Shown here in pieces: positions 50,470 to 60,268 of a stretch of 64,000 bases of DNA. The position numbers were made by a program, and so were the translations under genes. The first letter of the stretch is position 1. Every line of letters begins with the position of its first letter. This stretch comes from Streptomyces piniterrae (GTDB lineage Bacteria; Actinomycetota; Actinomycetes; Streptomycetales; Streptomycetaceae). The stretch covers positions 310,001 through 374,000 of the forward strand of contig NZ_SUMB01000010.1 of NCBI RefSeq assembly GCF_005048155.1, read 5' to 3'. The notes beneath the pieces are model-generated. The model saw nothing but the letters and a program-made list of their open reading frames with translations, was not told the DNA's origin and searched no databases.

Positions 50470-51552
50470 GTGAGCACCACCAGCAGGATCACCGCGACAG
50501 CGCTCGCCGCCGCGGTCGGCGTGTCCGGCCTCGCCGCATGCGGCGGCTCGGGCGGCAGCGGGAGCGCGGCGGACGCCAAGACCGTCAGGCTCGTCAGCCA
50601 TGACTCGTTCTTCGCCTCCAAGTCGGTGCTGGCCGCCTTCGAGAAGGAGAGCGGCTACAAGATCAAGCTGCTTCCGGGCGGAGACGCCGGCAAGGCCGTC
50701 AACCAGGCGATCCTGTCCAAGGGCAACCCGCAGGGCGACGTGTTCTTCGGCATCGACAACACGCTGCTGTCGCGCGGCCTGAAGGAGGACCTCTTCAGCC
50801 CGTACGAGGCCAAGGGCCTGGACAGCGTCCCGGCGGCGCTGCAGCTCGACAAGGACGAGCACCGCGTCACGCCGCTCGACTACGGCGACATCTGCGTCAA
50901 CTACGACCGCGCCTACTTCACCCAGCACAAGATCGCGCCGCCGAAGACCTTCGACGACCTGATCAAGCCCGCGTACAAGAACCTGCTCGTCACGGAGAAT
51001 TCCGCGACCTCCTCCCCGGGTCTCGCGTTCCAGCTGGGCACCATCGCCAAGTACGGCGCATCCGGCTGGCAGGGCTACTGGAAGAAGCTCAAGGCCAACG
51101 GAGTCGAGGTCGTCGACGGCTGGGAGCAGGCGTACAACGACCGGTTCTCGGGCTCCGCGGGCGGCAAGGGCAAGGGCGACAAGCCGCTGGTGGTCTCCTA
51201 CGCCTCCAGCCCGCCCGCCGAGGTGATCGGCAAGAAGCCGGCGCCCAAGGAGGCGCCGACCGGAGTCGCCACCGGCACCTGCTTCCGGCAGATCGAGTTC
51301 GGCGGTCTGCTGAAGGGCGCGCGGAACGAGAAGGGCGGCAAGGCGCTGCTGGACTTCCTGCTGAGCAGGAAGTTCCAGGAGGACGAGCCGCTGCAGATGT
51401 TCGTCAACCCGGCCCGCAAGGACGCCAAGGTGCCGGAACTGTTCACGAAGTACGGCGCGAAGATCGACAAGCCGGCGACGCTGGCCCCGGCGACGATCAC
51501 CCAGAACCGTGAACAGTGGATCAAGCAGTGGTCCTCGCTCGTTCTGAAGTAA
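50470..51552 (+). CDS. thiB: Thiamine ABC transporter substrate-binding lipoprotein
   Basis: The 360-aa extracytoplasmic protein has a signal peptide ending in lipobox LAAC, with Cys24 as the lipidation site, followed by a Gly/Ser linker. The mature part resembles ThiB: VRLVSHDSFFASKSVLAAFEKESGYKIKLLPGGDAG, VFFGIDNTLLSRGL and GDICVNYDRAYF. It captures thiamine or its phosphates. GTG at 50470 has AGGAGG. A TPP riboswitch upstream confirms the substrate class; it starts a three-gene operon with thiP and an ATPase gene. Confidence 0.93.
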   Translation: MSTTSRITATALAAAVGVSGLAACGGSGGSGSAADAKTVRLVSHDSFFASKSVLAAFEKESGYKIKLLPGGDAGKAVNQAILSKGNPQGDVFFGIDNTLLSRGLKEDLFSPYEAKGLDSVPAALQLDKDEHRVTPLDYGDICVNYDRAYFTQHKIAPPKTFDDLIKPAYKNLLVTENSATSSPGLAFQLGTIAKYGASGWQGYWKKLKANGVEVVDGWEQAYNDRFSGSAGGKGKGDKPLVVSYASSPPAEVIGKKPAPKEAPTGVATGTCFRQIEFGGLLKGARNEKGGKALLDFLLSRKFQEDEPLQMFVNPARKDAKVPELFTKYGAKIDKPATLAPATITQNREQWIKQWSSLVLK

Positions 51553-53246
51553 CGCGGGCGCTCCGCGGGAGGCCCCGGCGGGGAACGGCGGTGCGGCTCG
51601 GCCTGATGGCCCTGCCGCTCGCCTTCTTCGCGTTGTTCTTCGCCTACCCGGTCGTCGCGATCGTCGGCCGGGGGCTGAAGGACGGCGGACAGTGGCGGCT
51701 CGGCCGTATCGGCGAGGTGGTGGCCGATCCGGATGTGCTCCATGTGCTGTGGTTCACCGTCTGGCAGGCGGCGGCTTCGACTGCACTCACTTTGCTGATC
51801 GCGCTGCCCGGCGCGTATGTCTTCGCGCGCTTCGACTTCCCCGGCAAACAGGTGCTGCGGGCGGTGGTGATGGTGCCGTTCGTGCTGCCCACCGTCGTCG
51901 TCGGCTCGGCCTTTCTGGCGCTGGTGGGGCGCGGCGGACTGCTCGACGACCTGTGGGGAGTGCGCCTGGACACCTCGGTGTGGGCGATCCTGCTGGCGCA
52001 TGTCTTCTTCAACTACGCGGTGGTGGTACGGACCGTCGGCGGGCTGTGGGGGCAGCTCGATCCGCGTCAGGAAGAGGCGGCCCGGGTGCTGGGGGCCGGA
52101 CGGTTCACGGCCTGGCGGCGGGTGACGCTGCCCGCGCTCGGGCCGGCCGTCGCCGCCGCCGCGCTGATGGTCTTCCTCTTCACCTTCACCTCCTTCGGGG
52201 TGGTGCAGATTCTGGGCGGGCCCACCTTCTCCACGCTGGAGGTGGAGATCTACCGGCAGACCGCGGACTTCCTGGATCTGCCGACGGCCGCCGTCCTCAC
52301 GATGATCCAGTTCGCGGCGGTGCTGGGACTGCTGGCGCTGCACGCATGGACCGTGCGCCGGCGGGAGTCCGCCCTCCGCCTGGTCGACGCCGCGCAGACC
52401 GCGCGGCGGCCGCGCGGCCGCGGCCAGTGGGCGCTGCTGTGGGGAACGCTCGCCGTCATCGCCGTCCTGCTCGTCATGCCGCTGGCCGTGCTGGTCGAGC
52501 GGTCGTTCGCCGCCCCGGGCGGCTACGGTCCCGCCTTCTACGACACCTTGCTGTCCGCCGGCTCGGCGGACAGCACCTTCGCCGTCGCCCCGCTCGACGC
52601 CCTGTGGAACTCCCTCGCCTACGGCGCGGCGGCGACCCTGATCGCGCTGGTCGTGGGCGGGCTGGCGGCGGCCGCACTCACCCTCCGCACCCGCTCCGCC
52701 GAGACCCCTGCGGCCGGCCAGCTGGTGCGCGGTTTCGACGCGCTGCTGATGCTGCCGCTCGGCGTCTCCGCGGTGACCGTCGGCTTCGGCTTTCTGATCA
52801 CCCTCGACGAACCGCCGCTGGACCTGCGCTCCTCGTGGTGGCTGGTGCCGCTCGCCCAGGCGCTGGTGGGTGTGCCGTTCGTGGTCCGGACGATGCTGCC
52901 CGTCCTACGGGCGGTGGACGGCCGGCTCCGGGAGGCGGCGGCGGTGCTCGGCGCTTCCCCTTGGCGCGTCTGGCGCGAGGTGGATCTGCCGATCGTACGG
53001 CGGGCCGTGCTGATCGCGGCCGGCTTCGCCTTCGCCGTGTCGCTGGGGGAGTTCGGTGCGACGGTCTTCATCGCCCGGCCCGACCAGCCGACCCTGCCGG
53101 TGGCCGTGGCGCGGCTGCTGGGGCGGGCCGGCGAGCTCAACTACGGCCAGGCGATGGCCCTGTCGACCATCTTGATGGTGGTGTGCGCCGGCGCCCTGCT
53201 GGCCCTGGAGCGCATCCGCCCGACCGACCACTCCGGGGAGTTCTAG
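51528..53246 (+). CDS. thiP: Thiamine ABC transporter permease
   Basis: The 572-aa permease has two fused halves of about six membrane segments each. Each has an EAA-like loop: EAARVLGAGRFTAWRRVTLPALGPAV in the first half and EAAAVLGASPWRVWREVDLPIVRRAV in the second, which contact the ATPase. GTG at 51528 overlaps thiB by 25 bp. GTG at 51591, with GGGGA upstream, is an alternative that would lose 21 residues. It transports thiamine with thiB and the downstream ATPase. Confidence 0.9.
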   Translation: MVLARSEVTRALRGRPRRGTAVRLGLMALPLAFFALFFAYPVVAIVGRGLKDGGQWRLGRIGEVVADPDVLHVLWFTVWQAAASTALTLLIALPGAYVFARFDFPGKQVLRAVVMVPFVLPTVVVGSAFLALVGRGGLLDDLWGVRLDTSVWAILLAHVFFNYAVVVRTVGGLWGQLDPRQEEAARVLGAGRFTAWRRVTLPALGPAVAAAALMVFLFTFTSFGVVQILGGPTFSTLEVEIYRQTADFLDLPTAAVLTMIQFAAVLGLLALHAWTVRRRESALRLVDAAQTARRPRGRGQWALLWGTLAVIAVLLVMPLAVLVERSFAAPGGYGPAFYDTLLSAGSADSTFAVAPLDALWNSLAYGAAATLIALVVGGLAAAALTLRTRSAETPAAGQLVRGFDALLMLPLGVSAVTVGFGFLITLDEPPLDLRSSWWLVPLAQALVGVPFVVRTMLPVLRAVDGRLREAAAVLGASPWRVWREVDLPIVRRAVLIAAGFAFAVSLGEFGATVFIARPDQPTLPVAVARLLGRAGELNYGQAMALSTILMVVCAGALLALERIRPTDHSGEF

Positions 53247-54317
<1,071 letters not shown>

Positions 54318-54352
54318 GGGCGCGGCGTACGGCCGCCCGCACCGCACACGAG

Positions 54353-54387
54353 CCGCGCCCTGCCCGCGGAGAGCGGGCAGGGCGCGG
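54353..54387. terminator. Bidirectional terminator after the thiamine operon
   Basis: A perfect 15-bp stem (CCGCGCCCTGCCCGC and complement) with a GGAGA loop lies between converging genes, 36 bp after the ATPase stop and 17 bp beyond the DMT stop. Confidence 0.9.
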
Positions 54388-54404
54388 TGGGAGCGGGACC
54401 GTGA

Positions 54405-55424
54405 CTACGGGGCGCCGGGGTGATTGCCGGCGAGGGAGCGGGCGGGCCGGTCGGCGGGGCCGTGGCCGGACCCCGCGTCGTCCGCTGTCCCCGCACCGGA
54501 GCCCGAGGCACCGTCCGACGCCCCCGGCTCTGCTCCGTCGGCCGTGTCCGGCTGCGGCTCCGGCTCGCCGAACCAGGCGACCGCCACGGCCCCGGCCACC
54601 GCCACCACGAAACCGAGGACGGCGACCCAGGCGAAACCCGGACGGGAGGAGTCGCCCAGCCACAGCACCCCGAGGATGCCCGGGACCACCGTCTCGCCCA
54701 CCACCAGAGCCGCCGTGGCGCCGTTCACCGAACCGATCTGCAGGGCGACCGTGTGGAGATACATGCCGCCGATGCCGGCGACCAGGATCGCGTAGAGGGC
54801 GGGGTCGGCGAGCAGGGTGGGCAGGTGGAACGGGTCGACCCCGTTCAGCACCCGCACGCCGACGCCGAGCGCCCCGAAGCCCAGGCCGGACAGCAGTCCG
54901 GCGAGGATCGCGGCCCGTCCGCCGAGCAGCCGCACGATCAGCGTGCCGCCGCCGATGAGGACGACGGAGGCGGCCAGCAGCCACCAGTGGGTGGTGGTCG
55001 ACGCGTCGCCGCCGCCCTCCGGTCCCGCGGCGGTGGCCAGCAGCACCAGCGCCGAACAGACCACCGCGATGGACGCCCACTCCGGGCGGGTGAGCCGGAT
55101 GCCGAGAAGCTTGATGCTGAGCACGGCCGTGATCACGAGGTTGGCGCTGATCACCGTCTGGGACAGGAACAGCGGCAGCAGACGCGCGGCCAGCGCGCCG
55201 AGCCCGAACCCTATGAAGTCCAGCACCGTGCCGACCATGAACTCCCAGGTCACGGCGGCCTTGGCGGTGGAGGACAGGCTGGGCCCGCCGTGCTGGGTGA
55301 CACCTGTGGTGGAAGCGGCGGCCGCTTCCCGGCGGGCGGACTTGCGTGACCCCACCGCCTGGAGGACCGAACCCGTGCCGTAGCAGGCCGACGCCGCCAC
55401 GGCCGTCAGAAGGCCGATGATCAC
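54405..55424 (-). CDS. DMT/EamA-type membrane protein
   Basis: The 339-aa protein has about nine or ten hydrophobic segments arranged like drug/metabolite transporters: it begins VIIGLLTAVAASACYGTGSVLQAVGSR, has LPLFLSQTVISANLVITAVLSIKLLG in the middle and a second repeat ending GFVVAVAGAVAVAWFG. A 40-residue acidic, Pro/Gly/Asp-rich cytoplasmic tail follows. Substrate unknown. GTG at 55424 has GGAG 6 bp upstream. It is transcribed on the minus strand, converging with the thiamine operon. Confidence 0.8.
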   Translation of the reverse strand: MIIGLLTAVAASACYGTGSVLQAVGSRKSARREAAAASTTGVTQHGGPSLSSTAKAAVTWEFMVGTVLDFIGFGLGALAARLLPLFLSQTVISANLVITAVLSIKLLGIRLTRPEWASIAVVCSALVLLATAAGPEGGGDASTTTHWWLLAASVVLIGGGTLIVRLLGGRAAILAGLLSGLGFGALGVGVRVLNGVDPFHLPTLLADPALYAILVAGIGGMYLHTVALQIGSVNGATAALVVGETVVPGILGVLWLGDSSRPGFAWVAVLGFVVAVAGAVAVAWFGEPEPQPDTADGAEPGASDGASGSGAGTADDAGSGHGPADRPARSLAGNHPGAP

Positions 55425-55601
55425 CAAGAGCTCCGTTCCCGCACTGCCTGCATTACCTGTTCATTACCTGGCTTGGCAGACGTGCAATTCGGGACCGAAG
55501 TTGCCTCCGGAGGGCAGGCAGATATTTCGACGGCGGCGCGGCCGGCCGGACGGGCCGGTAACGGAGCGCAGGGCCGAAGCGCCGGACCTCGGCCCGCTGC
55601 C

Positions 55602-56756
55602 TCAGGAGGCCGCCCCGGTGGTGAGACGGGCCAGCGCCTCCGGGACGTCCTCCACCGAGTCGACCAGGGCGATCCGCGGTGCCATCGGGCGGTCGGCGGC
55701 GAGCGCCTGGAGAAGCGGCCAGGTGGGCAGCTTCTCGGTCCAGTGCGCACGGTTCACCAGCACCATCGGGGTCGGCTCGCCCCGCGACTCGTAGTAGTTC
55801 GGGGTCGCGTTGTCGAAGATCTCCTGCACGGTCCCGGCGGCGCCCGGCAGGAACACCACGCCGGCGTTCGAGCGCGCCAGCAGGCCGTCCTCGCGCACCG
55901 CGTTGACGAAGAACTTCGCGACATGGGACGCGAAGGCGTTCGGCGGCTCATGGCCGTAGAACCAGGTGGGGATGCCGATCGAGGCACCGCCGCCCGGCCA
56001 GCTCCGGCGGACGTCGAAGGCGGTCCGCGCCCAGTCCGTGATCGAGGGGGTGAAGTGCGGGGCCTTGGCCAGGAGTTCCAGCGCCGAGTCGAGCATGCCG
56101 TCGTCGAAGGGAGCGGCGTACGCGCCGAGGTTCGCGGCTTCCATGGCTCCCGGGCCGCCGCCCGTGGCGACGGTCAGGCCGCTGCGGGTGAGCCGGCGGC
56201 CGAGCCGGGCCGCGCCCGCGTACGCGGCGGAGTCGCGTTCCAGCGCGTGCCCGCCCATGATGCCCACCACCCGTGCGCCCGCGACATGTTCGTCCAGGGC
56301 GTCCGAGATGGCGTCGTCGTGGATGCTCCGCAGCATCGAGGCGAAGATGTCGCCGTCCGTCCTGGTCTCCTGGTACCAGCGGTAGGTGCGGGCGTCCGGT
56401 GTGGTGTCGTAACCGGAGTCGACCAGCCCCTCGAACAGCTCGTCCGGCCCGTGCAGGTCACCACGGTACGGATCGAACGGCAGGCCCGGTATCGGCGGGA
56501 AGACCAGGGCGCCTCCGGCACGCACCTTCGCGGCGGCGTCGGGCTCCATCTCGCAGCCGAGGAACACGGATTCCGCGGTGTCCGTACCGAGCAGGGCGAA
56601 CGTACGGTCCGTCAGGTCGACCGACTGCACGCGGTGTCCGGCGAGACTGCCGGAGGCGACGACGCGGTCGAACTCCTCCAGGGACTCGATCTCGTAGTCG
56701 TGGCCGTGAGCACGGCGGGGCGCTGGGGGCTGTGAATTCGGCTGCACGCACGTCAT
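55602..56756 (-). CDS. LOG-like Rossmann-fold protein
   Basis: The 384-aa product resembles LOG/lysine decarboxylase-like proteins, some of which release cytokinin bases from nucleotides. It has GGGPGAMEAANLGA (about 197-210), matching GGGxGxM, and LPGAAGTVQEIFDN (about 303-316) where the motif is usually PGGxGTxxE; the second Gly is Ala. The N-terminal third is unrelated. ATG at 56756 lies 28 bp after the ABC permease stop and has no clear ribosome binding site apart from AGGGG. Function uncertain. Confidence 0.72.
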   Translation of the reverse strand: MTCVQPNSQPPAPRRAHGHDYEIESLEEFDRVVASGSLAGHRVQSVDLTDRTFALLGTDTAESVFLGCEMEPDAAAKVRAGGALVFPPIPGLPFDPYRGDLHGPDELFEGLVDSGYDTTPDARTYRWYQETRTDGDIFASMLRSIHDDAISDALDEHVAGARVVGIMGGHALERDSAAYAGAARLGRRLTRSGLTVATGGGPGAMEAANLGAYAAPFDDGMLDSALELLAKAPHFTPSITDWARTAFDVRRSWPGGGASIGIPTWFYGHEPPNAFASHVAKFFVNAVREDGLLARSNAGVVFLPGAAGTVQEIFDNATPNYYESRGEPTPMVLVNRAHWTEKLPTWPLLQALAADRPMAPRIALVDSVEDVPEALARLTTGAAS

Positions 56757-56784
56757 GTTAGGCGCGCAGCGACCCCACGCCCCT

Positions 56785-57939
56785 TCACTGCACCAGCGGA
56801 AGGGTCGCCATCCCCGCGACCGCCCAGGTCAACGGACCCAGCACGAGCACAAGAGCGGCGGCGCGCAGAGCGGCGGCGCGGCGGAGGACGGAACCGGGGG
56901 TGCCGAGCCGGCGCAGGGCAGCCGTGGTGTGGGCACGGGCCGAGCGGGACTCCAGCGCGGCGGTGAGCGCACTGGCGGCGGCACAGGCGAGGACGACGGC
57001 GGCCCCGATGGCGGTCAGCGGTCCGAACGGATGGGAGGGAGCGGCTTCGTACAGGTTCACCCCCGCGTAGGCGCCGGAGGCGACCGCGCACAGCACACCG
57101 AGCGGGCGGCCGATGCGGCGCGACTCCTCCTGGAGCACGCGCCCCGACAGCAGTCGCAGCGCGCCCGGCCTGGCCGCGCACAGCAGCCAGCCGCACAGAT
57201 ACACCAGGCCGGGGCCGGCGAGGACGAGGCCGAAGGCGGACAGTGTCCAGCCGGCCAGCACACCCGGGGGGCTGCCGGTCAGACGGCCGGGCAGCGGCAG
57301 CAGCCCCTCGGGGGAGCCGGGGCTGGTGTACGCCTCCAGTGCCAGGCCGGCCGCCGTGAGGGCCATCCCCCAGGGCAGCCCGACGGGCGGGACCGTCTTG
57401 GGGCGGGCCTCGGTCTCGGGGGCGGGGGCCTCGTCACGGGGGCGCAGCGCCACCGCGGTCGCCGCGACGGCGGTCACCGGCACGACCGACAGCAGGATGA
57501 GCGCCCCGACGAGCGGCACGGGGTGGCCGGCGCCGAGCATCCGGGAGTCGATGAGGCCGGGGGCGCTGCCGATGTCGCCGCGGAACCGGAAGAAGGCGAA
57601 CAAGGAGAGCAGGACGCCGAGGACACAGAGCAGCGCGGTGGAGGCCGCGGCGAGCAGGGTGAGCCGGACCGGGCCCAGGCCGGCGGCGGTCATGCCCCGG
57701 TGGAGGCGGGCCGCGGGGTCCGTACGGGCCACGGATACGGCGAACTGCGCGGTGGCGGCGAGCGGGGCGGCGCACCACAGCAGGCGCATGAGGGAGTCGC
57801 CGGTCGAGTCGGGGTGGCCGGCGGCATGGCCGAGGGCGGACAGCAGGAGGAAGCCGGTGCCGGCCGCGGCGGCGGTGACGCCGAGCCGGCGCAGCTTGAC
57901 GAGGGGGTGGGAGCCGCGGGCTAGACGGAGAGCGAGCAC
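56785..57939 (-). CDS. ABC transporter permease
   Basis: The 384-aa protein has about nine or ten hydrophobic segments and no signal peptide. It looks like a FtsX-type or similar export permease: long loop regions at about 160-200 and a terminal membrane segment near AAALVLVLGPLTWAVAGMA. Substrate is unknown. GTG at 57939 has AGGG about 7 bp upstream and overlaps the ATPase gene by 19 bp, so the two are coupled. The LOG-like gene follows 28 bp later. Confidence 0.78.
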   Translation of the reverse strand: MLALRLARGSHPLVKLRRLGVTAAAAGTGFLLLSALGHAAGHPDSTGDSLMRLLWCAAPLAATAQFAVSVARTDPAARLHRGMTAAGLGPVRLTLLAAASTALLCVLGVLLSLFAFFRFRGDIGSAPGLIDSRMLGAGHPVPLVGALILLSVVPVTAVAATAVALRPRDEAPAPETEARPKTVPPVGLPWGMALTAAGLALEAYTSPGSPEGLLPLPGRLTGSPPGVLAGWTLSAFGLVLAGPGLVYLCGWLLCAARPGALRLLSGRVLQEESRRIGRPLGVLCAVASGAYAGVNLYEAAPSHPFGPLTAIGAAVVLACAAASALTAALESRSARAHTTAALRRLGTPGSVLRRAAALRAAALVLVLGPLTWAVAGMATLPLVQ

Positions 57940-58661
57940 GCTGCCCTGCTTTCCGCGTCGTCGTCCTCGGCGTCGCTCGGAGCCGCGCCCGACCGGCGGC
58001 CGTCGACGAGGCAGACGGTCCGGTCGGCGATCGTGGCGATCTCGGGGTCGTGGGTCGCCAGGACCACGGTGATCTGGTGCGAGCGGGCCGCGGTGGTGAG
58101 GGTGCGCAGCAGCTGCGTGCCGTCGGAGAGGTGCAGCGGGGCGGTGGGTTCGTCCGCGAAGAGGACCTGCGGGTTGCTGGCTAGCGCGCGGGCCACGGCG
58201 ATGCGCTGGCGCTGGGACTGGTCGAGCTGCGCGGGGCGGCGGCGGGCGCACATCCCGACGTCGAGGCGGTCCAGCCATTCCATCGCGGTGTGCTTGGCGG
58301 AGCGCTGGCCGGTGCCGCGCAGCAGGAGCGGGAGGGCGGCGTTCTCCCAGGCGGTGAGCTCGGGGACGAGCTGCGGTTCGGTGTCGATCCAGCCGAACCG
58401 GTCGAGGCGCAGCCGTTCGCGGCTGGGGGAGGAGAGGGTGTGGACGGGTGAGCTGTTGAACCAGACCTCGCCCTCGGTCGGGGTGAGTTGACCGGACAGG
58501 CATTTGAGCAGGGTCGTCTTGCCGCTGCCGCGTGGGCCGGTGACGGCGAGGATCTCGCCCTCGCGGACGCCGAGGGAGACACCGGTGAGGGCGGTGGTGC
58601 AGCCGTGTGTGTGGTGCAGGCCGCGAGCCCAGAGAACGTCGTTGTCAGGCGGGGCCACCAT
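57921..58661 (-). CDS. ABC transporter ATP-binding protein with altered signature
   Basis: The 246-aa ATPase has Walker A GPRGSGKT (42-49), Walker B VLFADEPT (166-173) and His204 of LATHD. The family signature LSGGQ is replaced by LDQSQ (146-150), followed by the normal RQRIAVARAL. Such changes occur in exporters of the LolD/MacB class but usually affect one position; this one alters three. ATG at 58661 has GAGGT 7 bp upstream. It is paired with the permease gene. Confidence 0.85.
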   Translation of the reverse strand: MVAPPDNDVLWARGLHHTHGCTTALTGVSLGVREGEILAVTGPRGSGKTTLLKCLSGQLTPTEGEVWFNSSPVHTLSSPSRERLRLDRFGWIDTEPQLVPELTAWENAALPLLLRGTGQRSAKHTAMEWLDRLDVGMCARRRPAQLDQSQRQRIAVARALASNPQVLFADEPTAPLHLSDGTQLLRTLTTAARSHQITVVLATHDPEIATIADRTVCLVDGRRSGAAPSDAEDDDAESRAACSLSV

Positions 58662-58782
58662 CTGCGCACCTCTTGCTTGTTCGCGTCGACTCGTTCCCCT
58701 GACCGGGTGAACGACCATGCAGGCTATCGGTCACTAGCACGGTAAGGAGTGGTTGCCCCCCGTATTCGCCGCTGGGCACGCA

Positions 58783-58835
58783 CAACGGCCCAGATTCACT
58801 CGTATGGATTGAAGTGAGCGAAATCTGAGCCGTTG
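58783..58835. repeat. Nested inverted repeat
   Basis: Outer arms CAACGGC (58783-58789) and GCCGTTG (58829-58835) are followed inward by CAGATT/AATCTG and TCACT/AGTGA pairs. It could be a bidirectional terminator or an extended operator. Confidence 0.6.
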
Positions 58836-58846
58836 GATATTTAGTT

Positions 58847-58880
58847 GTGCTCTACCGGTAGAGCACGGGCGCGTGTGCTC
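58847..58880. terminator. Palindrome and overlapping alternative hairpin
   Basis: GTGCTCTACCGGTAGAGCAC (58847-58866) is a perfect 20-bp palindrome. Its right arm GAGCAC also pairs with a further GTGCTC at 58875-58880, across GGGCGCGT. In the minus direction it follows the aminotransferase stop by 38 bp and an A/T-rich stretch follows. Confidence 0.7.
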
Positions 58881-58904
58881 TGCCGGACGAGGGGTGACGT
58901 GAGG

Positions 58905-60266
58905 TCAGAGCTTGGCCCAGGCCTCGGTGAGGACGCCGCGCAGGATCTGCTCGATCTCGTCGAAGACCGGCTGGTCGGCGATCAGCGGCGGGGCGAGCTG
59001 GATCACCGGGTCGCCACGGTCGTCGGCGCGGCAGTAGAGGCCGGCGTCGTACAGGGCCTTGGACAGGAAGCCGTACAGGACGCGCTCGGTCTCCTCGTCG
59101 GTGAAGGACTCCTTGGTGACCTTGTCCTTGACGAGCTCGATGCCGTAGAAGAAGCCGTTGCCGCGGACGTCGCCGACGATCGGCAGGTCGTGCAGCTTCT
59201 GCAGGGTGCCGTAGAAGTTGCCCTCGTTGTCGAGGACGTGCTGGTTGAGGCCCTCGCGCTCGAAGATGTCGAGGTTGGCGATGCCGACGGCGGCGGAGAC
59301 CGGGTGGCCACCGAAGGTGTAGCCGTGCAGGAAGGTGTTGTCGCCCTTGTAGAACGGCTCGGCCAGGCGGTCGGAGATGATGCAGGCGCCGATCGGGGAG
59401 TAGCCCGAGGTCATGCCCTTGGCGCAGGTGATCATGTCCGGGACGTAGTTGAACTTGTCGCAGGCGAACATCGTGCCGAGGCGGCCGAAGGCGCAGATGA
59501 CCTCGTCGGAGACGAGCAGTACGTCGTACTGGTCGCAGATCTCGCGGACCCGCTGGAAGTAACCGGGGGGCGGCGGGAAGCAGCCGCCGGCGTTCTGCAC
59601 CGGCTCCAGGAAGACCGCGGCGACGGTGTCCGGGCCCTCGAAGAGGATCTGCTGCTCGATCTGGTCGGCGCACCAGCGGCCGAAGGCCTCCGGGTCGTCA
59701 CCGAAGATCGGGGCGCGGTAGATGTTGGTGTTCGGCACCTTGTGCGCGCCGGGGACCAGCGGCTCGAAGGGGGCCTTGAGGGCGGGGAGGCCGGTGATCG
59801 ACAGGGCGCCCTGCGGGGTGCCGTGGTACGCCACCGCACGCGAGATGACCTTGTGCTTGGTGGGCTTGCCGGTGAGCTTGAAGTACTGCTTGGCCAGCTT
59901 CCAGGCGGTCTCGACGGCCTCGCCGCCACCGGTGGTGAAGAAGACCTTGTTCAGGTCGCCGGGGGCGTGGTGGGCCAGCCGCTCGGCCAGCTCCACGGCC
60001 TTGGGGTGGGCGTACGACCACACGGGGAAGAAGGCCAGCTCCTGGGCCTGCTTGTAGGCGGTCTCGGCGAGCTCCACCCGGCCGTGCCCGGCGTTGACCA
60101 CGAAGAGGCCCGCGAGCCCGTCGATGTAGCGCTTGCCCTTGTCGTCGTAGATGTTGGTGCCCTCGCCGCGCACGATCGTCGGCACGGGGGCGTTCTCGTA
60201 CGACGACATGCGGGTGAAGTGCATCCACAGGTGGTCGTATGCCGTCTTTGACAGGTCCGCGCTCAT
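58905..60266 (-). CDS. Class III aminotransferase, polyamine/omega-amino type
   Basis: The 453-aa PLP enzyme belongs to the omega-amino acid/polyamine transaminase group. PLP contacts include TTGGGEAVETAWKLAKQY (about 111-128), the AYHGTPQGALS segment (146-156), Asp254 in SDEVICAFGRLG, and Schiff-base Lys283 in TCAKGMTSGYSP. In S. coelicolor the equivalent locus (SCO5655) is implicated in polyamine/putrescine breakdown. ATG at 60266 has GAG-rich upstream sequence. It starts 2 bp after the Lrp-like gene stop on the same strand. Confidence 0.85.
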   Translation of the reverse strand: MSADLSKTAYDHLWMHFTRMSSYENAPVPTIVRGEGTNIYDDKGKRYIDGLAGLFVVNAGHGRVELAETAYKQAQELAFFPVWSYAHPKAVELAERLAHHAPGDLNKVFFTTGGGEAVETAWKLAKQYFKLTGKPTKHKVISRAVAYHGTPQGALSITGLPALKAPFEPLVPGAHKVPNTNIYRAPIFGDDPEAFGRWCADQIEQQILFEGPDTVAAVFLEPVQNAGGCFPPPPGYFQRVREICDQYDVLLVSDEVICAFGRLGTMFACDKFNYVPDMITCAKGMTSGYSPIGACIISDRLAEPFYKGDNTFLHGYTFGGHPVSAAVGIANLDIFEREGLNQHVLDNEGNFYGTLQKLHDLPIVGDVRGNGFFYGIELVKDKVTKESFTDEETERVLYGFLSKALYDAGLYCRADDRGDPVIQLAPPLIADQPVFDEIEQILRGVLTEAWAKL

Positions 60267-60268
60267 GT

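Larger units (their letters stand above)
58662..58904. other. Structured region downstream of the aminotransferase gene
   Basis: On the minus strand this is the 3' flank of the aminotransferase gene and the promoter region of the ABC ATPase gene. It contains two clear secondary-structure blocks, listed separately. Confidence 0.6.
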
